Positions 17,139-29,613 of a DNA stretch of 64,000 nt are shown here, piece after piece. Numbering within the stretch: position 1 is the stretch's first letter; the number at the start of each line of letters is the position of its first letter. Origin of the DNA: Qiania dongpingensis (lineage in GTDB: Bacteria > Bacillota > Clostridia > Lachnospirales > Lachnospiraceae); assembly GCF_014337195.1 (NCBI RefSeq), contig NZ_CP060634.1, positions 1,984,001 through 2,048,000 of the forward strand. Direction: 5' to 3'. The translations under genes were made by a program, and so were the position numbers. The notes under the pieces are model-generated. The model searched no databases and was not told the DNA's origin. It worked only from the letters and a program-made list of their open reading frames with translations.

Positions 17139-17834
17139 ATGAGAATGATTCTTTGTGAAGCGGATTTTGCCATCCATGGGCTGGTGAGCTATGAGCTGTT
17201 TGGACATACGTTTTGGCTTACGACTACCCATGTGTCCATGATAATCGTGACAGTCGTCATATTGATATTTGCCTTTGCAGCCAACCGCTGTATGAAGAAA
17301 GCGAAGGAAGTCCCGACCGGTTTCCAGAACGCGGTGGAAATGATAGTGGAAATGCTGGGAAAAATGGTCAGCACCAATATGAAAAAGCCGAAAAAGTTCC
17401 TGAACTATATCGGCACTTTGTTTTTGTTCATATTGATATGCAACCTTTCCGGGCTATTGGGACTCCGGGGGCCGACGGCTGATTACGGAGTGACGCTTTG
17501 CCTGGGTCTGATAACATTTGTACTGATCCAGTACAACGGGATCAAATGTCAGAGAGCGGGACATTTCAAGGCGCTGTTTGAGCCGATACCTTTGTTTTTT
17601 CCAATCAACCTGATAGGCGAGATCGCAACACCGATATCATTGTCATTGCGTCTGTTTGCCAATATGCTGGCCGGAACCATCATAATGGCGCTGTGGTATG
17701 GGATCATACCGATAGTAATCGCAAAGCTGGGGATACCGGCATTTCTGCACGCGTATCTGGATCTGTTTTCCGGATGTATCCAGACCTATGTGTTCTGCAT
17801 GCTGACCATGGTGTATGTGGACGATAAGATGTGA
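17139..17834 (+). CDS. atpB: ATP synthase F0 subunit a
   Basis: A 231-residue membrane subunit forming the ion half-channels facing the c ring. Five to six helices are apparent, and the essential Arg is in the family motif SLSLRLFANMLAGT (about 167-180), preceded by FPINLIGEIATPI. The start follows an AAAGGGGTGAG site. Second-row position in the operon and length are standard. Confidence 0.95.
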   Translation: MRMILCEADFAIHGLVSYELFGHTFWLTTTHVSMIIVTVVILIFAFAANRCMKKAKEVPTGFQNAVEMIVEMLGKMVSTNMKKPKKFLNYIGTLFLFILICNLSGLLGLRGPTADYGVTLCLGLITFVLIQYNGIKCQRAGHFKALFEPIPLFFPINLIGEIATPISLSLRLFANMLAGTIIMALWYGIIPIVIAKLGIPAFLHAYLDLFSGCIQTYVFCMLTMVYVDDKM

Positions 17835-17858
17835 GAGCAGAAAGAATGAAAAATCTAA

Positions 17859-18143
<285 letters not shown>

Positions 18144-18195
18144 ATAAAGAGGATAGGAGACTCCATTCAGGGAGTGGAAGAGAGGAGGCGGAACA

Positions 18196-18749
18196 TTGGG
18201 AGCGATATTGGCAGCGGGGAATTTTCTGGCGGCCAGCGGGGAAGAGTATACCAGGATTCTGGGGCTTGACCTGCAGCTGATCCATGACGCCCTGCTTTTG
18301 GGCGTCAACATTTTCATCCTGTTTTTCGCCTTGTCATATCTGCTTTTTAATCCGGTCCGCAATATGCTGGAGAAGCGTTCGGAGAAGATCCGGACGGATC
18401 TGGATACTGCCGCGGAGGACAAAAGGACGGCGGCGGGGCTGAAGACCGAATATGAAGCAAGGATAAAGGATATCGACAAGGAAGCAGAAGCGATTCTGGC
18501 GGAGGCCAGAAGGAAGGCATTAAAACGGGAAGAAGAGATTCTGGAAAACGCCAAAGCAGAATCAGCCCGCATTATTGAAAGGGCCGGCCGCGAGGCGGAG
18601 CTGGAAAAGAAAAAGGCCCTGGATGATATGAAGCAGGAAATGATAACCATTGCGTCCATGATGGCCGGAAAGGCCGTGGAGGCATCCATGGATGTGAAGA
18701 TCCAGGATGAGCTGATAGAAAGGACGTTAAAGGAAATAGGTGATGACAC

Positions 18750-18762
<13 letters not shown>
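18196..18762 (+). CDS. atpF: ATP synthase F0 subunit b
   Basis: A 188-residue peripheral-stalk subunit. One N-terminal membrane segment (about 34-52, LLLGVNIFILFFALSYLLF) is followed by a long charged coiled coil (about 55-165) that reaches up to F1. It starts at TTG 18196 with GAGGAGG 7 bases upstream; no ATG gives a complete membrane segment. It overlaps atpH by 13 bases. Confidence 0.93.
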
Positions 18763-20853
<2,091 letters not shown>

Positions 20854-20857
20854 TTTT

Positions 20858-21727
20858 ATGGCTACAATGCGCGAGATCAAGAGAAGGAAATCCAGTATCC
20901 AGAGCACTCAGCAGATCACCAATGCAATGAAGCTGGTATCTACAGTTAAGCTGCAGAAATCCAGGGCAAAGGCGGAGAACACGCGTCCTTATTTTGATCT
21001 GACTTACAGTACGGTCTGCTCGATTCTGGCCCATACTCAGAATGTGCGCCATCCTTATCTCCAGAAGGGAGTCTCAGATAAGCAGGCGGTCATAGCCATC
21101 ACCTCCAACCGGGGGCTGGCCGGCGGCTATAATTCCAACATTGTGAAGGAAGTCACTGCGAATCTGGAACCGGGACGGGTGAAGCTGTATGCCATCGGCC
21201 GCAAGGGCAGGGACGCCCTTGTGAGAAGAGGGTATGGTATTGCCAGGGATTATTCTGACGTGATCGAGGAGCCTTCTTATGCGGATGCAGCGGCCATAGG
21301 CCGGGCGGTCCTGGAAGCTTTTCAAAGCGGTGAGGTCGGCGAGATCTATCTGGCTTATACGTCATTCAAGAATACGGTCAGCCATGAACCCAGGCTCATC
21401 AAGCTGCTTCCCATCGAACTTTCGGAGGAAGAGCTGGCAGCGGGGCAGGCGGGTTCCGGGGACAGGGAGTGCCCGATGAATTATGACGGGGATGAGGAAG
21501 AGGTTTTAAATGCCCTGATTCCCGGCTATGTATATAATCTGATCTACGGCGGAATGCTGGAGTCCATCGCCAGTGAGAACGGCGCGAGGATGCAGGCCAT
21601 GGATTCGGCGACGAGCAACGCGGAGGAAATGATAGATAAGCTGTCATTGCAGTATAACCGGGCGAGACAGTCCTCTATCACGCAGGAGCTGACCGAGATC
21701 ATCGCTGGCGCAGAGGCTCTGAACTGA
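20858..21727 (+). CDS. atpG: ATP synthase F1 subunit gamma
   Basis: A 289-residue central-shaft subunit. The N-terminal coiled-coil strand begins TMREIKRRKSSIQSTQQIT and the C-terminal strand includes MIDKLSLQYNRARQSSITQE, both conserved; the globular part carries ITSNRGLAGGYN. It starts 4 bases after the atpA stop codon. Confidence 0.97.
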   Translation: MATMREIKRRKSSIQSTQQITNAMKLVSTVKLQKSRAKAENTRPYFDLTYSTVCSILAHTQNVRHPYLQKGVSDKQAVIAITSNRGLAGGYNSNIVKEVTANLEPGRVKLYAIGRKGRDALVRRGYGIARDYSDVIEEPSYADAAAIGRAVLEAFQSGEVGEIYLAYTSFKNTVSHEPRLIKLLPIELSEEELAAGQAGSGDRECPMNYDGDEEEVLNALIPGYVYNLIYGGMLESIASENGARMQAMDSATSNAEEMIDKLSLQYNRARQSSITQELTEIIAGAEALN

Positions 21728-21764
21728 GAAAACGGCGGTCAGAAAAATGCGCTGCGGGATGTAA

Positions 21765-23183
<1,419 letters not shown>

Positions 23184-23195
23184 GGGGGTGTTCCG

Positions 23196-23603
23196 GTGGC
23201 AGACGAGAAATTATTTGACCTGCGGGTGATCACGCCCGACCGGGTGTTCTATGAGGATAAGGTAGAAATGGTGGAGATGAATACCAAAGAGGGGGCCATA
23301 GGCGTCTATAAGAAGCATGTGCCCACCACCTGTATCCTGTCCCCGGGTATTCTTATTATCCACCGGCCTGGAGGAGAAAAGAAAAAGGCGGCGCTCCACG
23401 GAGGTTTTGCGGAGATCCTCAAGGATAAGGTGACGGTTCTCGCCGAGGCGGCGGAATGGCCGGAGGAAATCGATCTGGAGCGGGCTAAGAAAGCAAAAGA
23501 ACGGGCAGAAGAGCGTATCCAGTCTCAGGGAGGCGAAATGGATGTGATAAGGGCAGAAATGGCCCTTCGCCGTGCTCTGGCCAGAATAAACGCAGCAAAA
23601 TAA
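23196..23603 (+). CDS. atpC: ATP synthase F1 subunit epsilon
   Basis: A 135-residue rotor subunit. The N-terminal beta barrel (about 1-85, LRVITPDRVFYEDKVEMVE) is followed by a C-terminal helical hairpin (about 88-135) that can brake ATP hydrolysis. GTG start with a GGGGG site 7 bases upstream. Last gene of the atp operon. Confidence 0.95.
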   Translation: MADEKLFDLRVITPDRVFYEDKVEMVEMNTKEGAIGVYKKHVPTTCILSPGILIIHRPGGEKKKAALHGGFAEILKDKVTVLAEAAEWPEEIDLERAKKAKERAEERIQSQGGEMDVIRAEMALRRALARINAAK

Positions 23604-23610
23604 GTAACGA

Positions 23611-23655
23611 GGCTTTGGCCGCCGGCAGTGAGCCGGCTGGCCGGAGCTTTTTATA
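23611..23655 (+). terminator. atp operon terminator
   Basis: A GC-rich hairpin around GCCGGC..GCCGGC with outer GGCC pairs, followed by CTTTTTAT. Confidence 0.75.
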
Positions 23656-23762
23656 TTAAAAGCGGCCCCCGCAGGAGGTACACGATGCTGGGGTTTCCTC
23701 ATAGATGGAGGGAAGGCGTTGTTTATCAGCCCGGATGGATGGGCAGGAAAGGGAGGGAGATC

Positions 23763-24788
23763 ATGGAATACCGAGAGCTTGGAAAGACAGGTCTGAAGGT
23801 TTCAAGAGTAGGGTTTGGAGGGCTTCCGCTGCAGAGAGTGGATGCCGCGGAGACGAAGAAGATTGTGAAGAGCCTTTTGGACACGGGTGTGAATTTCATT
23901 GATACGGCAAGGGCTTATTCGGTCAGTGAAGGATTTCTGGGAGAGGCTCTGGAAGGAGTGCGGGAAAAATTCGTCCTGGCGACGAAGAGCATGGCCAGGA
24001 CCAAAGAAGAGATGGAGAGGGACATCGATATCAGCTTAAAAAATCTCCGGACTGGATATATCGATCTTTACCAGGTACATAATCCCAACATGGAACAGCT
24101 GGAGGCCGTCATGGCAGAAGGCGGCGCTTTAGAAGCCCTGGAGGAGGCCAGAAGGGCGGGAAAGATCGGCCATATCGGTGTTACGGCTCATTCTCCCAAG
24201 GTGTTTGAGAAAGCTCTTACCCTTCCCTGGGTGGAGACTATCATGTTTCCCTACAATGTGGTCGAGCGCCAGGGAGAGGAATATATCCGCCTTTGTCAGG
24301 AGAAGAACATTGGCTTTATTGCCATGAAGCCCATGGCAGGCGGAAATGTTGAAAACGGTTCTCTGGCTGTGAGATTCATCTTACAGAATCCGGCGGTGAC
24401 GGTGGCGATACCGGGTATGGCCGCGGTCAGCGAGGTGGAGGAAAACGCGGCGGCGGCCGATGACCATGCGCCTTTCAGCGAACGGGAGAAAGAGGAGATG
24501 GCGGCCCTTGAAAAGGAATTGGGGACTCAGTTCTGCCGGCGCTGCAATTACTGCGCGCCCTGTACGGCAGGAATCGCCATTCCCAATGTGTTTTTATTTG
24601 CCGGGTATCTGAGGCGGTATGATCTGGCGGCGTGGTCAAAATCCAGATACGACAGCCAGGCCGTAAAGGCTGATGCCTGCATGGACTGCGGAGCCTGTGA
24701 AGAACGCTGTCCTTACCATCTTCCAATCCGTGAGATGCTCAAACAGGCCCATACGGCGCTGGAGGCAGTGGGAAAAGACGAAAAGTAG
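23763..24788 (+). CDS. Aldo/keto reductase with C-terminal 4Fe-4S domain
   Basis: 341 residues. An aldo/keto reductase barrel (about 1-260) starts MEYRELGKTGLKVSRVGFGG and carries FIDTARAYSVSEG with the catalytic Asp/Tyr; YIDLYQVHNP is also family-typical. The C-terminal domain has cysteine clusters CRRCNYCAPC and CMDCGACEERCP, typical of the ferredoxin-linked branch common in anaerobes. It probably reduces small carbonyls; the substrate is unknown. The ATG at 23763 follows GGGAGGGAG. Confidence 0.9.
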   Translation: MEYRELGKTGLKVSRVGFGGLPLQRVDAAETKKIVKSLLDTGVNFIDTARAYSVSEGFLGEALEGVREKFVLATKSMARTKEEMERDIDISLKNLRTGYIDLYQVHNPNMEQLEAVMAEGGALEALEEARRAGKIGHIGVTAHSPKVFEKALTLPWVETIMFPYNVVERQGEEYIRLCQEKNIGFIAMKPMAGGNVENGSLAVRFILQNPAVTVAIPGMAAVSEVEENAAAADDHAPFSEREKEEMAALEKELGTQFCRRCNYCAPCTAGIAIPNVFLFAGYLRRYDLAAWSKSRYDSQAVKADACMDCGACEERCPYHLPIREMLKQAHTALEAVGKDEK

Positions 24789-24810
24789 ACAGAAGAATTG
24801 AGAGAACTAT

Positions 24811-25926
24811 ATGAGGACTAAACGAAGGATAACAATTTGGAGAGGCTTATTATCGGCCCTTTCCATAATCCTGCTGATTGGCACGTTAAACGCCTGCGGA
24901 AAACAGGAATCCACATACGCAGGAAGCCCCTTGGCGGATGCTCAGGCGCAGGACAGCCGGGAAGAGGCAGATCTGGCTGTCCACTACCTGGACGTGGGAC
25001 AGGGAAGCGCTGCTCTTTTGGAATCGGACGGACACTATGTGCTGATAGACGGAGGCGTCAATGAATATTCGTCGTTCGTGGTCAGCTATCTGAAAAAGCA
25101 GGGAGTAGAAACATTGGACTATGTCGTGATCACGCATTATGACGCGGATCATTTGGCCGGCGTCATCGGCGTGCTTCACCAGTTTTCTGTAAATCAGGTG
25201 TTGTCCGCGGATTACGAGGCCGATACAAAGCTCTACCGCTCTTATACGGAGATCATGGAGGAAAGATCCGTTCGGGAGCAGCACCCCCGGATCGGGGAGA
25301 CCTACACGTTTGGCTCCGCTCTCATCCGGATTACCGGCCCGGTCAAATATGACTATGAAGATGAGAATGACAATTCCGTCAGCGCCGTGGTGTCTGCCGG
25401 GAGCAATAAATTTTTCTTCGGGGGAGATATGGGAGAAGCTTCGGAAACAGACGTGCTGGAAGAAGGGGTCGATGTGGAGGCGGATGTATATCTGGTCAAT
25501 CATCATGGCTCGGATACCGCAACTACAGAAGCCTTTTTAGAAGCGGTGGCCCCTTCGGCAGCAGTTATCAGCTGCGGTTCCGGGAATTCCTATGGACATC
25601 CCAAAGAAGCGGTGCTTGAGAGGCTTTCCGAGCAGGGGGCAGAGGTTTACCGGACGGATATTCAGGGGACGCTTATTGCCCGCAGCGACGGGAGAGAAAT
25701 CATATTTGATCAGAAGCCGGATAAGGCAGAGACAGATGCGAATCAGGCGGGTGCAGCCGGTGAAGAGACAAGGGAATATATCCTGAATACTAACACGAAG
25801 AAGTTTCATTTGCCGGACTGCGGCAGCGTGAAGGACATGAAGGAGAAAAACAAGAGGTCTTTTGTGGGAAGCCGGCAGGAGGTCCTGGACGAGGGATACA
25901 GCCCATGCGGGAACTGCAGGCCATGA
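24811..25926 (+). CDS. Surface lipoprotein: ComEC-like metallo-beta-lactamase hydrolase
   Basis: 371 residues. The N-terminal signal ends in a lipobox (LNAC, Cys about 29). The metallo-beta-lactamase fold (about 50-300) is of the ComEC/Rec2 C-terminal type: VHYLDVGQGSAALLE, VVITHYDADHLAGVIGVL (metal-binding HxDxDH) and VNHHGSDTA. A short C-terminal cysteine module (about 325-371) begins YILNTNTKKFHLPDCGS and ends SPCGNCRP, like the Ada-type zinc modules seen on similar proteins. ComEC hydrolase domains are thought to degrade the non-transported DNA strand; this free-standing version may act on extracellular nucleic acid. No transport domain is present. Confidence 0.85.
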   Translation: MRTKRRITIWRGLLSALSIILLIGTLNACGKQESTYAGSPLADAQAQDSREEADLAVHYLDVGQGSAALLESDGHYVLIDGGVNEYSSFVVSYLKKQGVETLDYVVITHYDADHLAGVIGVLHQFSVNQVLSADYEADTKLYRSYTEIMEERSVREQHPRIGETYTFGSALIRITGPVKYDYEDENDNSVSAVVSAGSNKFFFGGDMGEASETDVLEEGVDVEADVYLVNHHGSDTATTEAFLEAVAPSAAVISCGSGNSYGHPKEAVLERLSEQGAEVYRTDIQGTLIARSDGREIIFDQKPDKAETDANQAGAAGEETREYILNTNTKKFHLPDCGSVKDMKEKNKRSFVGSRQEVLDEGYSPCGNCRP

Positions 25927-25945
25927 ACATTCCTCTTTAATTATG

Positions 25946-25988
25946 AAAACCTCAGTGATGACTCTATTTTAGTCGCTGAGGTTTTTTT
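25946..25988 (+). terminator. Intrinsic terminator
   Basis: AACCTCAG/CTGAGGTT stem followed by a TTTTTTT run, just after the metallo-hydrolase gene. Confidence 0.88.
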
Positions 25989-26005
25989 GTGAACTTTTTG
26001 TGAAA

Positions 26006-26032
26006 TCAGCACTCGACGGTTGACAGCGCTAA
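26006..26032 (+). promoter_or_regulatory. CIRCE-like operator (HrcA site) before hsp20
   Basis: TCAGCACTC (26006-26014), exactly 9 bases, then CAGCGCTAA (26024-26032). The CIRCE consensus is TTAGCACTC-N9-GAGTGCTAA, so 15 of 18 arm positions agree. It overlaps the -35 box of the hsp20 promoter, where a repressor would block RNA polymerase. Confidence 0.65.
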
Positions 26033-26048
26033 TAATAAGTGTTATATT
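26020..26048 (+). promoter_or_regulatory. hsp20 promoter
   Basis: A perfect TTGACA (26020-26025), a 17-base spacer and TATATT (26043-26048). The predicted leader is about 90 bases. Confidence 0.75.
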
Positions 26049-26144
26049 ACACATAGAACATAAGGAACAGAAAAAAACTTCCAGATGTTCCAATACCGTT
26101 GATGTAAGAACACCATGACATAGAAAAGAATGGAGGAATGAATT

Positions 26145-26594
26145 ATGTTGATGCCTAGTATTTTTGGAGAAAATTTATTTGATGAAATGATGGATTTTCC
26201 TTGGGGAAACGATTTCTTTGGAAGGCGCAGTCCTCTGTATGGGAAGAACGAAAAAAATCTGATGAAGACAGATGTGAAGGAAACAGACGGCAGCTACGAG
26301 GTAGCGATCGATCTGCCGGGATTTAAGAAAGAAGATGTGTCGGCTACCCTGGAAAATGGTTATCTGACGATTCAGGCGGTAAAAGGCTTGGACAAAGAGG
26401 AAAAGGATAAAGAAGGGAAATATATCCGACGCGAACGCTATGCGGGCAGCTGCTCCAGAAGCTTTTATGTGGGAGACAGGGTAAAAGAGGAAGATATTCA
26501 GGCCAGATTTGAAGACGGGATCTTGAAGCTTTCCGTGCCGAAAAAGAATGAGGCCATTGAAGAGAAAAAAGGTTATATTGCCATCGAGGGATAA
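26145..26594 (+). CDS. Hsp20/alpha-crystallin small heat-shock protein
   Basis: A 149-residue ATP-independent holdase. The alpha-crystallin domain spans about 42-140, with YEVAIDLPGFKKEDVSATLE, the RSFYVGD strand and the FEDGILKLSVPK block carrying the conserved I/LxL-type ending. GGAGGAATGAATT precedes the ATG. Monocistronic, with promoter, operator and terminator; probable HrcA control makes it a stress gene. Confidence 0.95.
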   Translation: MLMPSIFGENLFDEMMDFPWGNDFFGRRSPLYGKNEKNLMKTDVKETDGSYEVAIDLPGFKKEDVSATLENGYLTIQAVKGLDKEEKDKEGKYIRRERYAGSCSRSFYVGDRVKEEDIQARFEDGILKLSVPKKNEAIEEKKGYIAIEG

Positions 26595-26625
26595 TGCTCC
26601 ATTCCTCTTAACATAGATACAAGAA

Positions 26626-26668
26626 CAGGAGGCCCCTTCCGGAAGAAACGGATGGGGCCTCCTGTTTT
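26626..26668. terminator. Convergent terminator between hsp20 and dltD
   Basis: Long stem CAGGAGGCCCC/GGGGCCTCCTG with TTTT on the plus strand, placed between converging genes. Confidence 0.85.
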
Positions 26669-26701
26669 GCCGCGCCCTGTGTCAGAGCCGTGGAACCTTT
26701 T

Positions 26702-27658
26702 TCAGCTTTCCGGGACGGTCCGCCGGCAGGCTTCATAATCCTCCTGCCATTTTTCATATCCGGCCTGACCACGGCGGTCTGGCAGCCGGTAATTCTGAGA
26801 GAGGTACTCTCCGAGCGAAGCGGTCACCTTTCGGGCTCCGCTGTAGTTCAGGTGAGTTGCATCCCTGGTATCTGTCTGCCAGTCAATGCCCGTGTTCTCC
26901 AGAGCGGCGTTGTAATCCAGAAAGGGTATTTCATGGCTTGCGGCAAATGCAGAGACGGCCTTGTGCTTAGCCATACTCCAGCCGTTGGGAGATGGAACGC
27001 TGAGAAGCAGAAGCTTTATGTCATGCTTCCGGCAGAGCGATACGATACGGTTCAAATAAAAAAGCTGAGTGGGGTCCAGCGGAGCGGACGCTCCCGTATC
27101 GGCCATGTAATCGCCGGAATATGGAGTGATCTCTGTCCGGTAGGAGTAGCCGTGCATTTCGGGGACCCAAGAATAGTCTTTTGGAGAAAAGAAATCTTGG
27201 ACTTTCAGATCTTTAAAGCGGTTATGAAACCGAATGGAGGGAAACCATGATTCCAGCATGGTCTTCAGGGAATTCTCAGCGGCTGCAATACCGCGTCCCT
27301 GATAAAGCGTATCGGTTTCCAGAATGACAAGCTTTGGCTTTTGACAGGAGAGAATTTCTTTTAATGCCCGATAAGACTGGCTGGCGTCATGCCAGGCGCC
27401 GCCGGAGGTATAACAGGTATAGCCGTAGTTTCCCCACAGCTGCGGCACTACGATGCCTTCAGAAGCGTTGCTGTCCCCTATGACCGCTGTATCCAGTGTG
27501 TTTTTTGGGAGCCCGTAGAAGCCTCCATAGTCATAAGTGCCCAGATGAGTATTGTCCTTGGGGGCCAGGATATTACCCGCCGCGGTCAGAAGAAGAAAAA
27601 GGATGCAGAGAAAGGAGATGGCGCGGACCATATGCCGCAGCGCCGGATGTCGTTTCAT
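26702..27658 (-). CDS. dltD: DltD-like SGNH/GDSL-type protein
   Basis: 318 residues; one N-terminal membrane segment (about 13-32) anchors an extracellular SGNH domain. The nucleophile block is VIGDSNASEGI and the C-terminal Asp/His pair is in DATHLNYSGARK. DltD acts outside the membrane in the final transfer of D-alanine to teichoic acid. It is shorter than classical DltD (about 390-420), so it may belong to a related SGNH branch. Last gene of the minus-strand acylation operon. Confidence 0.78.
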   Translation of the reverse strand: MKRHPALRHMVRAISFLCILFLLLTAAGNILAPKDNTHLGTYDYGGFYGLPKNTLDTAVIGDSNASEGIVVPQLWGNYGYTCYTSGGAWHDASQSYRALKEILSCQKPKLVILETDTLYQGRGIAAAENSLKTMLESWFPSIRFHNRFKDLKVQDFFSPKDYSWVPEMHGYSYRTEITPYSGDYMADTGASAPLDPTQLFYLNRIVSLCRKHDIKLLLLSVPSPNGWSMAKHKAVSAFAASHEIPFLDYNAALENTGIDWQTDTRDATHLNYSGARKVTASLGEYLSQNYRLPDRRGQAGYEKWQEDYEACRRTVPES

Positions 27659-27703
27659 TCTAGGGTTCCTCCTCTTTCTTTATTTTTATTTCACTTTGTC
27701 TTA

Positions 27704-29236
27704 TCAAAAATGCGCATAGATGAAGTCCACCGCCGCATAACCGGCGCCGTAAGCTCCCAGGACCAGTACGGAAAAAATTCCGGAATAATAAATGGCCCAT
27801 CTCACAGGAAGCGGGAGAGCGGCTATTTCCCTACGCGGGTCTTTCCCGCGTTCCTTCAGGTGTCCCGCGGCAGCCATGATGATCAGGCCAGCGGAGAGAA
27901 CAATCAGGTCAGCTCCGTCACAGCCCATTTTAAATATCGATCCGTCGGCGAAGACGGACAGAGAAAAGCCGCGGAATATGGAGAAGATCATTTTAAGACC
28001 TGTTTTCAGGCTCGCGGCCCGGAACAGAAGCATCCCGATCACGACGATGCTGAAGGTACGTATCCGCTGAAAACCGCGGTATACCAGGCTGTTTTTATCA
28101 ATGCCGAGGCGGCCGGGAACATTCCGGAGCAGAGGCTCTAACAGAGTTCCCAGGCTCAGGAGGAAGAAGTAGTACAGTCCGTAAAAAATATATTTCCAGC
28201 TGGCGCCATGCCACAGGCCGTTTCCAAACCAGACCAGAAACAGAGCGCAGGTGACGGGGAACCATTTCGCCAGATGGGCCGGGAGGCGTTTCCTTGCCCA
28301 TTGGATCAGGTGTTTGAAAGGACGGGACAGAGATACGCCGTAAAAAACATAGTCCCGCAGCCAGGAGCCGAGGGAGATGTGCCATCTTTGCCAGAATTCA
28401 TTGATGGAGCGGGAAGAAAACGGACGGCGGAAATTTTCAGCCAGCCGGATTCCGAAAAGCTGCGCGCTGCCGGCGGCGATATCCATGCAGCCGGAAAACT
28501 CCGCATAAAGCTGAAGCGTATACAGAAGCGCCGCCGCAAGCACATAAAAGCCATGATAATTTTGCCAGTTGTCAAACACGGTATTTACGAACATGTTGGC
28601 ACGGTCCGCGATAACAAGCTTTTTAAAAAGTCCCCACAGAATGAGCTGGAGGCCGCCGGTTATATTTTCGTAAGAAAGACGATGGCCCTCATAAACCTGA
28701 GCTCCCAGCTGATCATAACGGGCGATCGGCCCTTCCATAATGTGGGGAAAGAAACACATGTACAGGAGGAAACGCCCGAAATTATGGTCGGCGGGATATT
28801 TTCCCCTGGAGACGTCAATGAGATAGGAAGCAGCCTGCAGGGTATAAAAAGAAATGCCCATGGGGAGGAGAAGGGACAAAATGGGCAGTTTTCTTCCGGA
28901 TGAAAGCCGTTCCAGCAGCAGATTCACATTCCGGCTGAAAAAATTATAATATTTAAAGAAAAATAAAAGGCCGAATAAAAGAAGAATACTTCCCCAGAGA
29001 AACCTCTTTTTCTTTTTTTTCTCTCCATCTCCCAGGCGGTCCATTAAGAGGGCGGCGAAGTAGACGATCAGAGTGGACAGCAAAAGGAAAAAAGGCAGGG
29101 AACCGTCTCCCAGCAGGTAAAATAAAAAGCTGGAGGCCAGAAGCACCAGGAAGCGGAAGCGCAGGGGGATCAGATAATAGAGGAGAGCGGTGCAGGGCAG
29201 AAAGCACAGCAGATACAGCCCAGTGGAATACGACAT
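27704..29236 (-). CDS. dltB: MBOAT O-acyltransferase, DltB-like
   Basis: A 510-residue polytopic membrane protein with about 11 hydrophobic segments. The MBOAT catalytic His is in VWFGNGLWHGASWKY, with upstream family blocks FFPHIMEGPIARYDQ and NEFWQRWHISLGSWLRDYV. DltB-type proteins pass an acyl group from the carrier protein to an extracytoplasmic acceptor. AlgI-type alginate or other polysaccharide acetylases look similar, but the neighbouring ligase and carrier favour a Dlt role. The length is long for DltB (about 400) and closer to AlgI-like members. Confidence 0.85.
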   Translation of the reverse strand: MSYSTGLYLLCFLPCTALLYYLIPLRFRFLVLLASSFLFYLLGDGSLPFFLLLSTLIVYFAALLMDRLGDGEKKKKKRFLWGSILLLFGLLFFFKYYNFFSRNVNLLLERLSSGRKLPILSLLLPMGISFYTLQAASYLIDVSRGKYPADHNFGRFLLYMCFFPHIMEGPIARYDQLGAQVYEGHRLSYENITGGLQLILWGLFKKLVIADRANMFVNTVFDNWQNYHGFYVLAAALLYTLQLYAEFSGCMDIAAGSAQLFGIRLAENFRRPFSSRSINEFWQRWHISLGSWLRDYVFYGVSLSRPFKHLIQWARKRLPAHLAKWFPVTCALFLVWFGNGLWHGASWKYIFYGLYYFFLLSLGTLLEPLLRNVPGRLGIDKNSLVYRGFQRIRTFSIVVIGMLLFRAASLKTGLKMIFSIFRGFSLSVFADGSIFKMGCDGADLIVLSAGLIIMAAAGHLKERGKDPRREIAALPLPVRWAIYYSGIFSVLVLGAYGAGYAAVDFIYAHF

Positions 29237-29273
29237 GATGTCTGTCCTCCTTTTTGATGATTTCCGCGGGTCA

Positions 29274-29606
29274 TTATCTGGCGGCGTTCAGCCGGAGTAT
29301 CATCTCATAAATCGCGTTGGCGGACTGAAAGTTCTCCGGCACGATCTCCAGGGGGGTGACCTCCACATGGAAATATTTTTCTATGTCCATGGCCAGGGAC
29401 ATGATATCCACAGAATCCAGGATATGGCTGTCAATGAGACTGATCTCATTTGCGAAGTCCACTCCCGGCTTCATGTTCTCCAAAATAGAGATCAGACAGG
29501 AAATGCCAGGGAGTTCTCCAGACTCGCTGCATGACCTGCAGTCTCTCCTGTTATCGACTTTTGTTTCGCCGTTTTTGGAAGCAGTCTCTTTTTTATGGAA
29601 TAGCAT
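29274..29606 (-). CDS. dltC: Acyl/D-alanyl carrier protein with N-terminal extension
   Basis: 110 residues. The carrier domain (about 35-110) has the phosphopantetheine Ser in HILDSVDIMSLAMDIE followed by the acidic helix and FHVEVTPLEI. DltC is normally about 78 residues; here about 30 extra N-terminal residues are charged and include two cysteines (CRSCSES). It starts 7 bases after the ligase stop codon. It probably receives the activated amino acid from the adjacent DltA-like enzyme. Confidence 0.82.
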   Translation of the reverse strand: MLFHKKETASKNGETKVDNRRDCRSCSESGELPGISCLISILENMKPGVDFANEISLIDSHILDSVDIMSLAMDIEKYFHVEVTPLEIVPENFQSANAIYEMILRLNAAR

Positions 29607-29613
29607 AATGATT

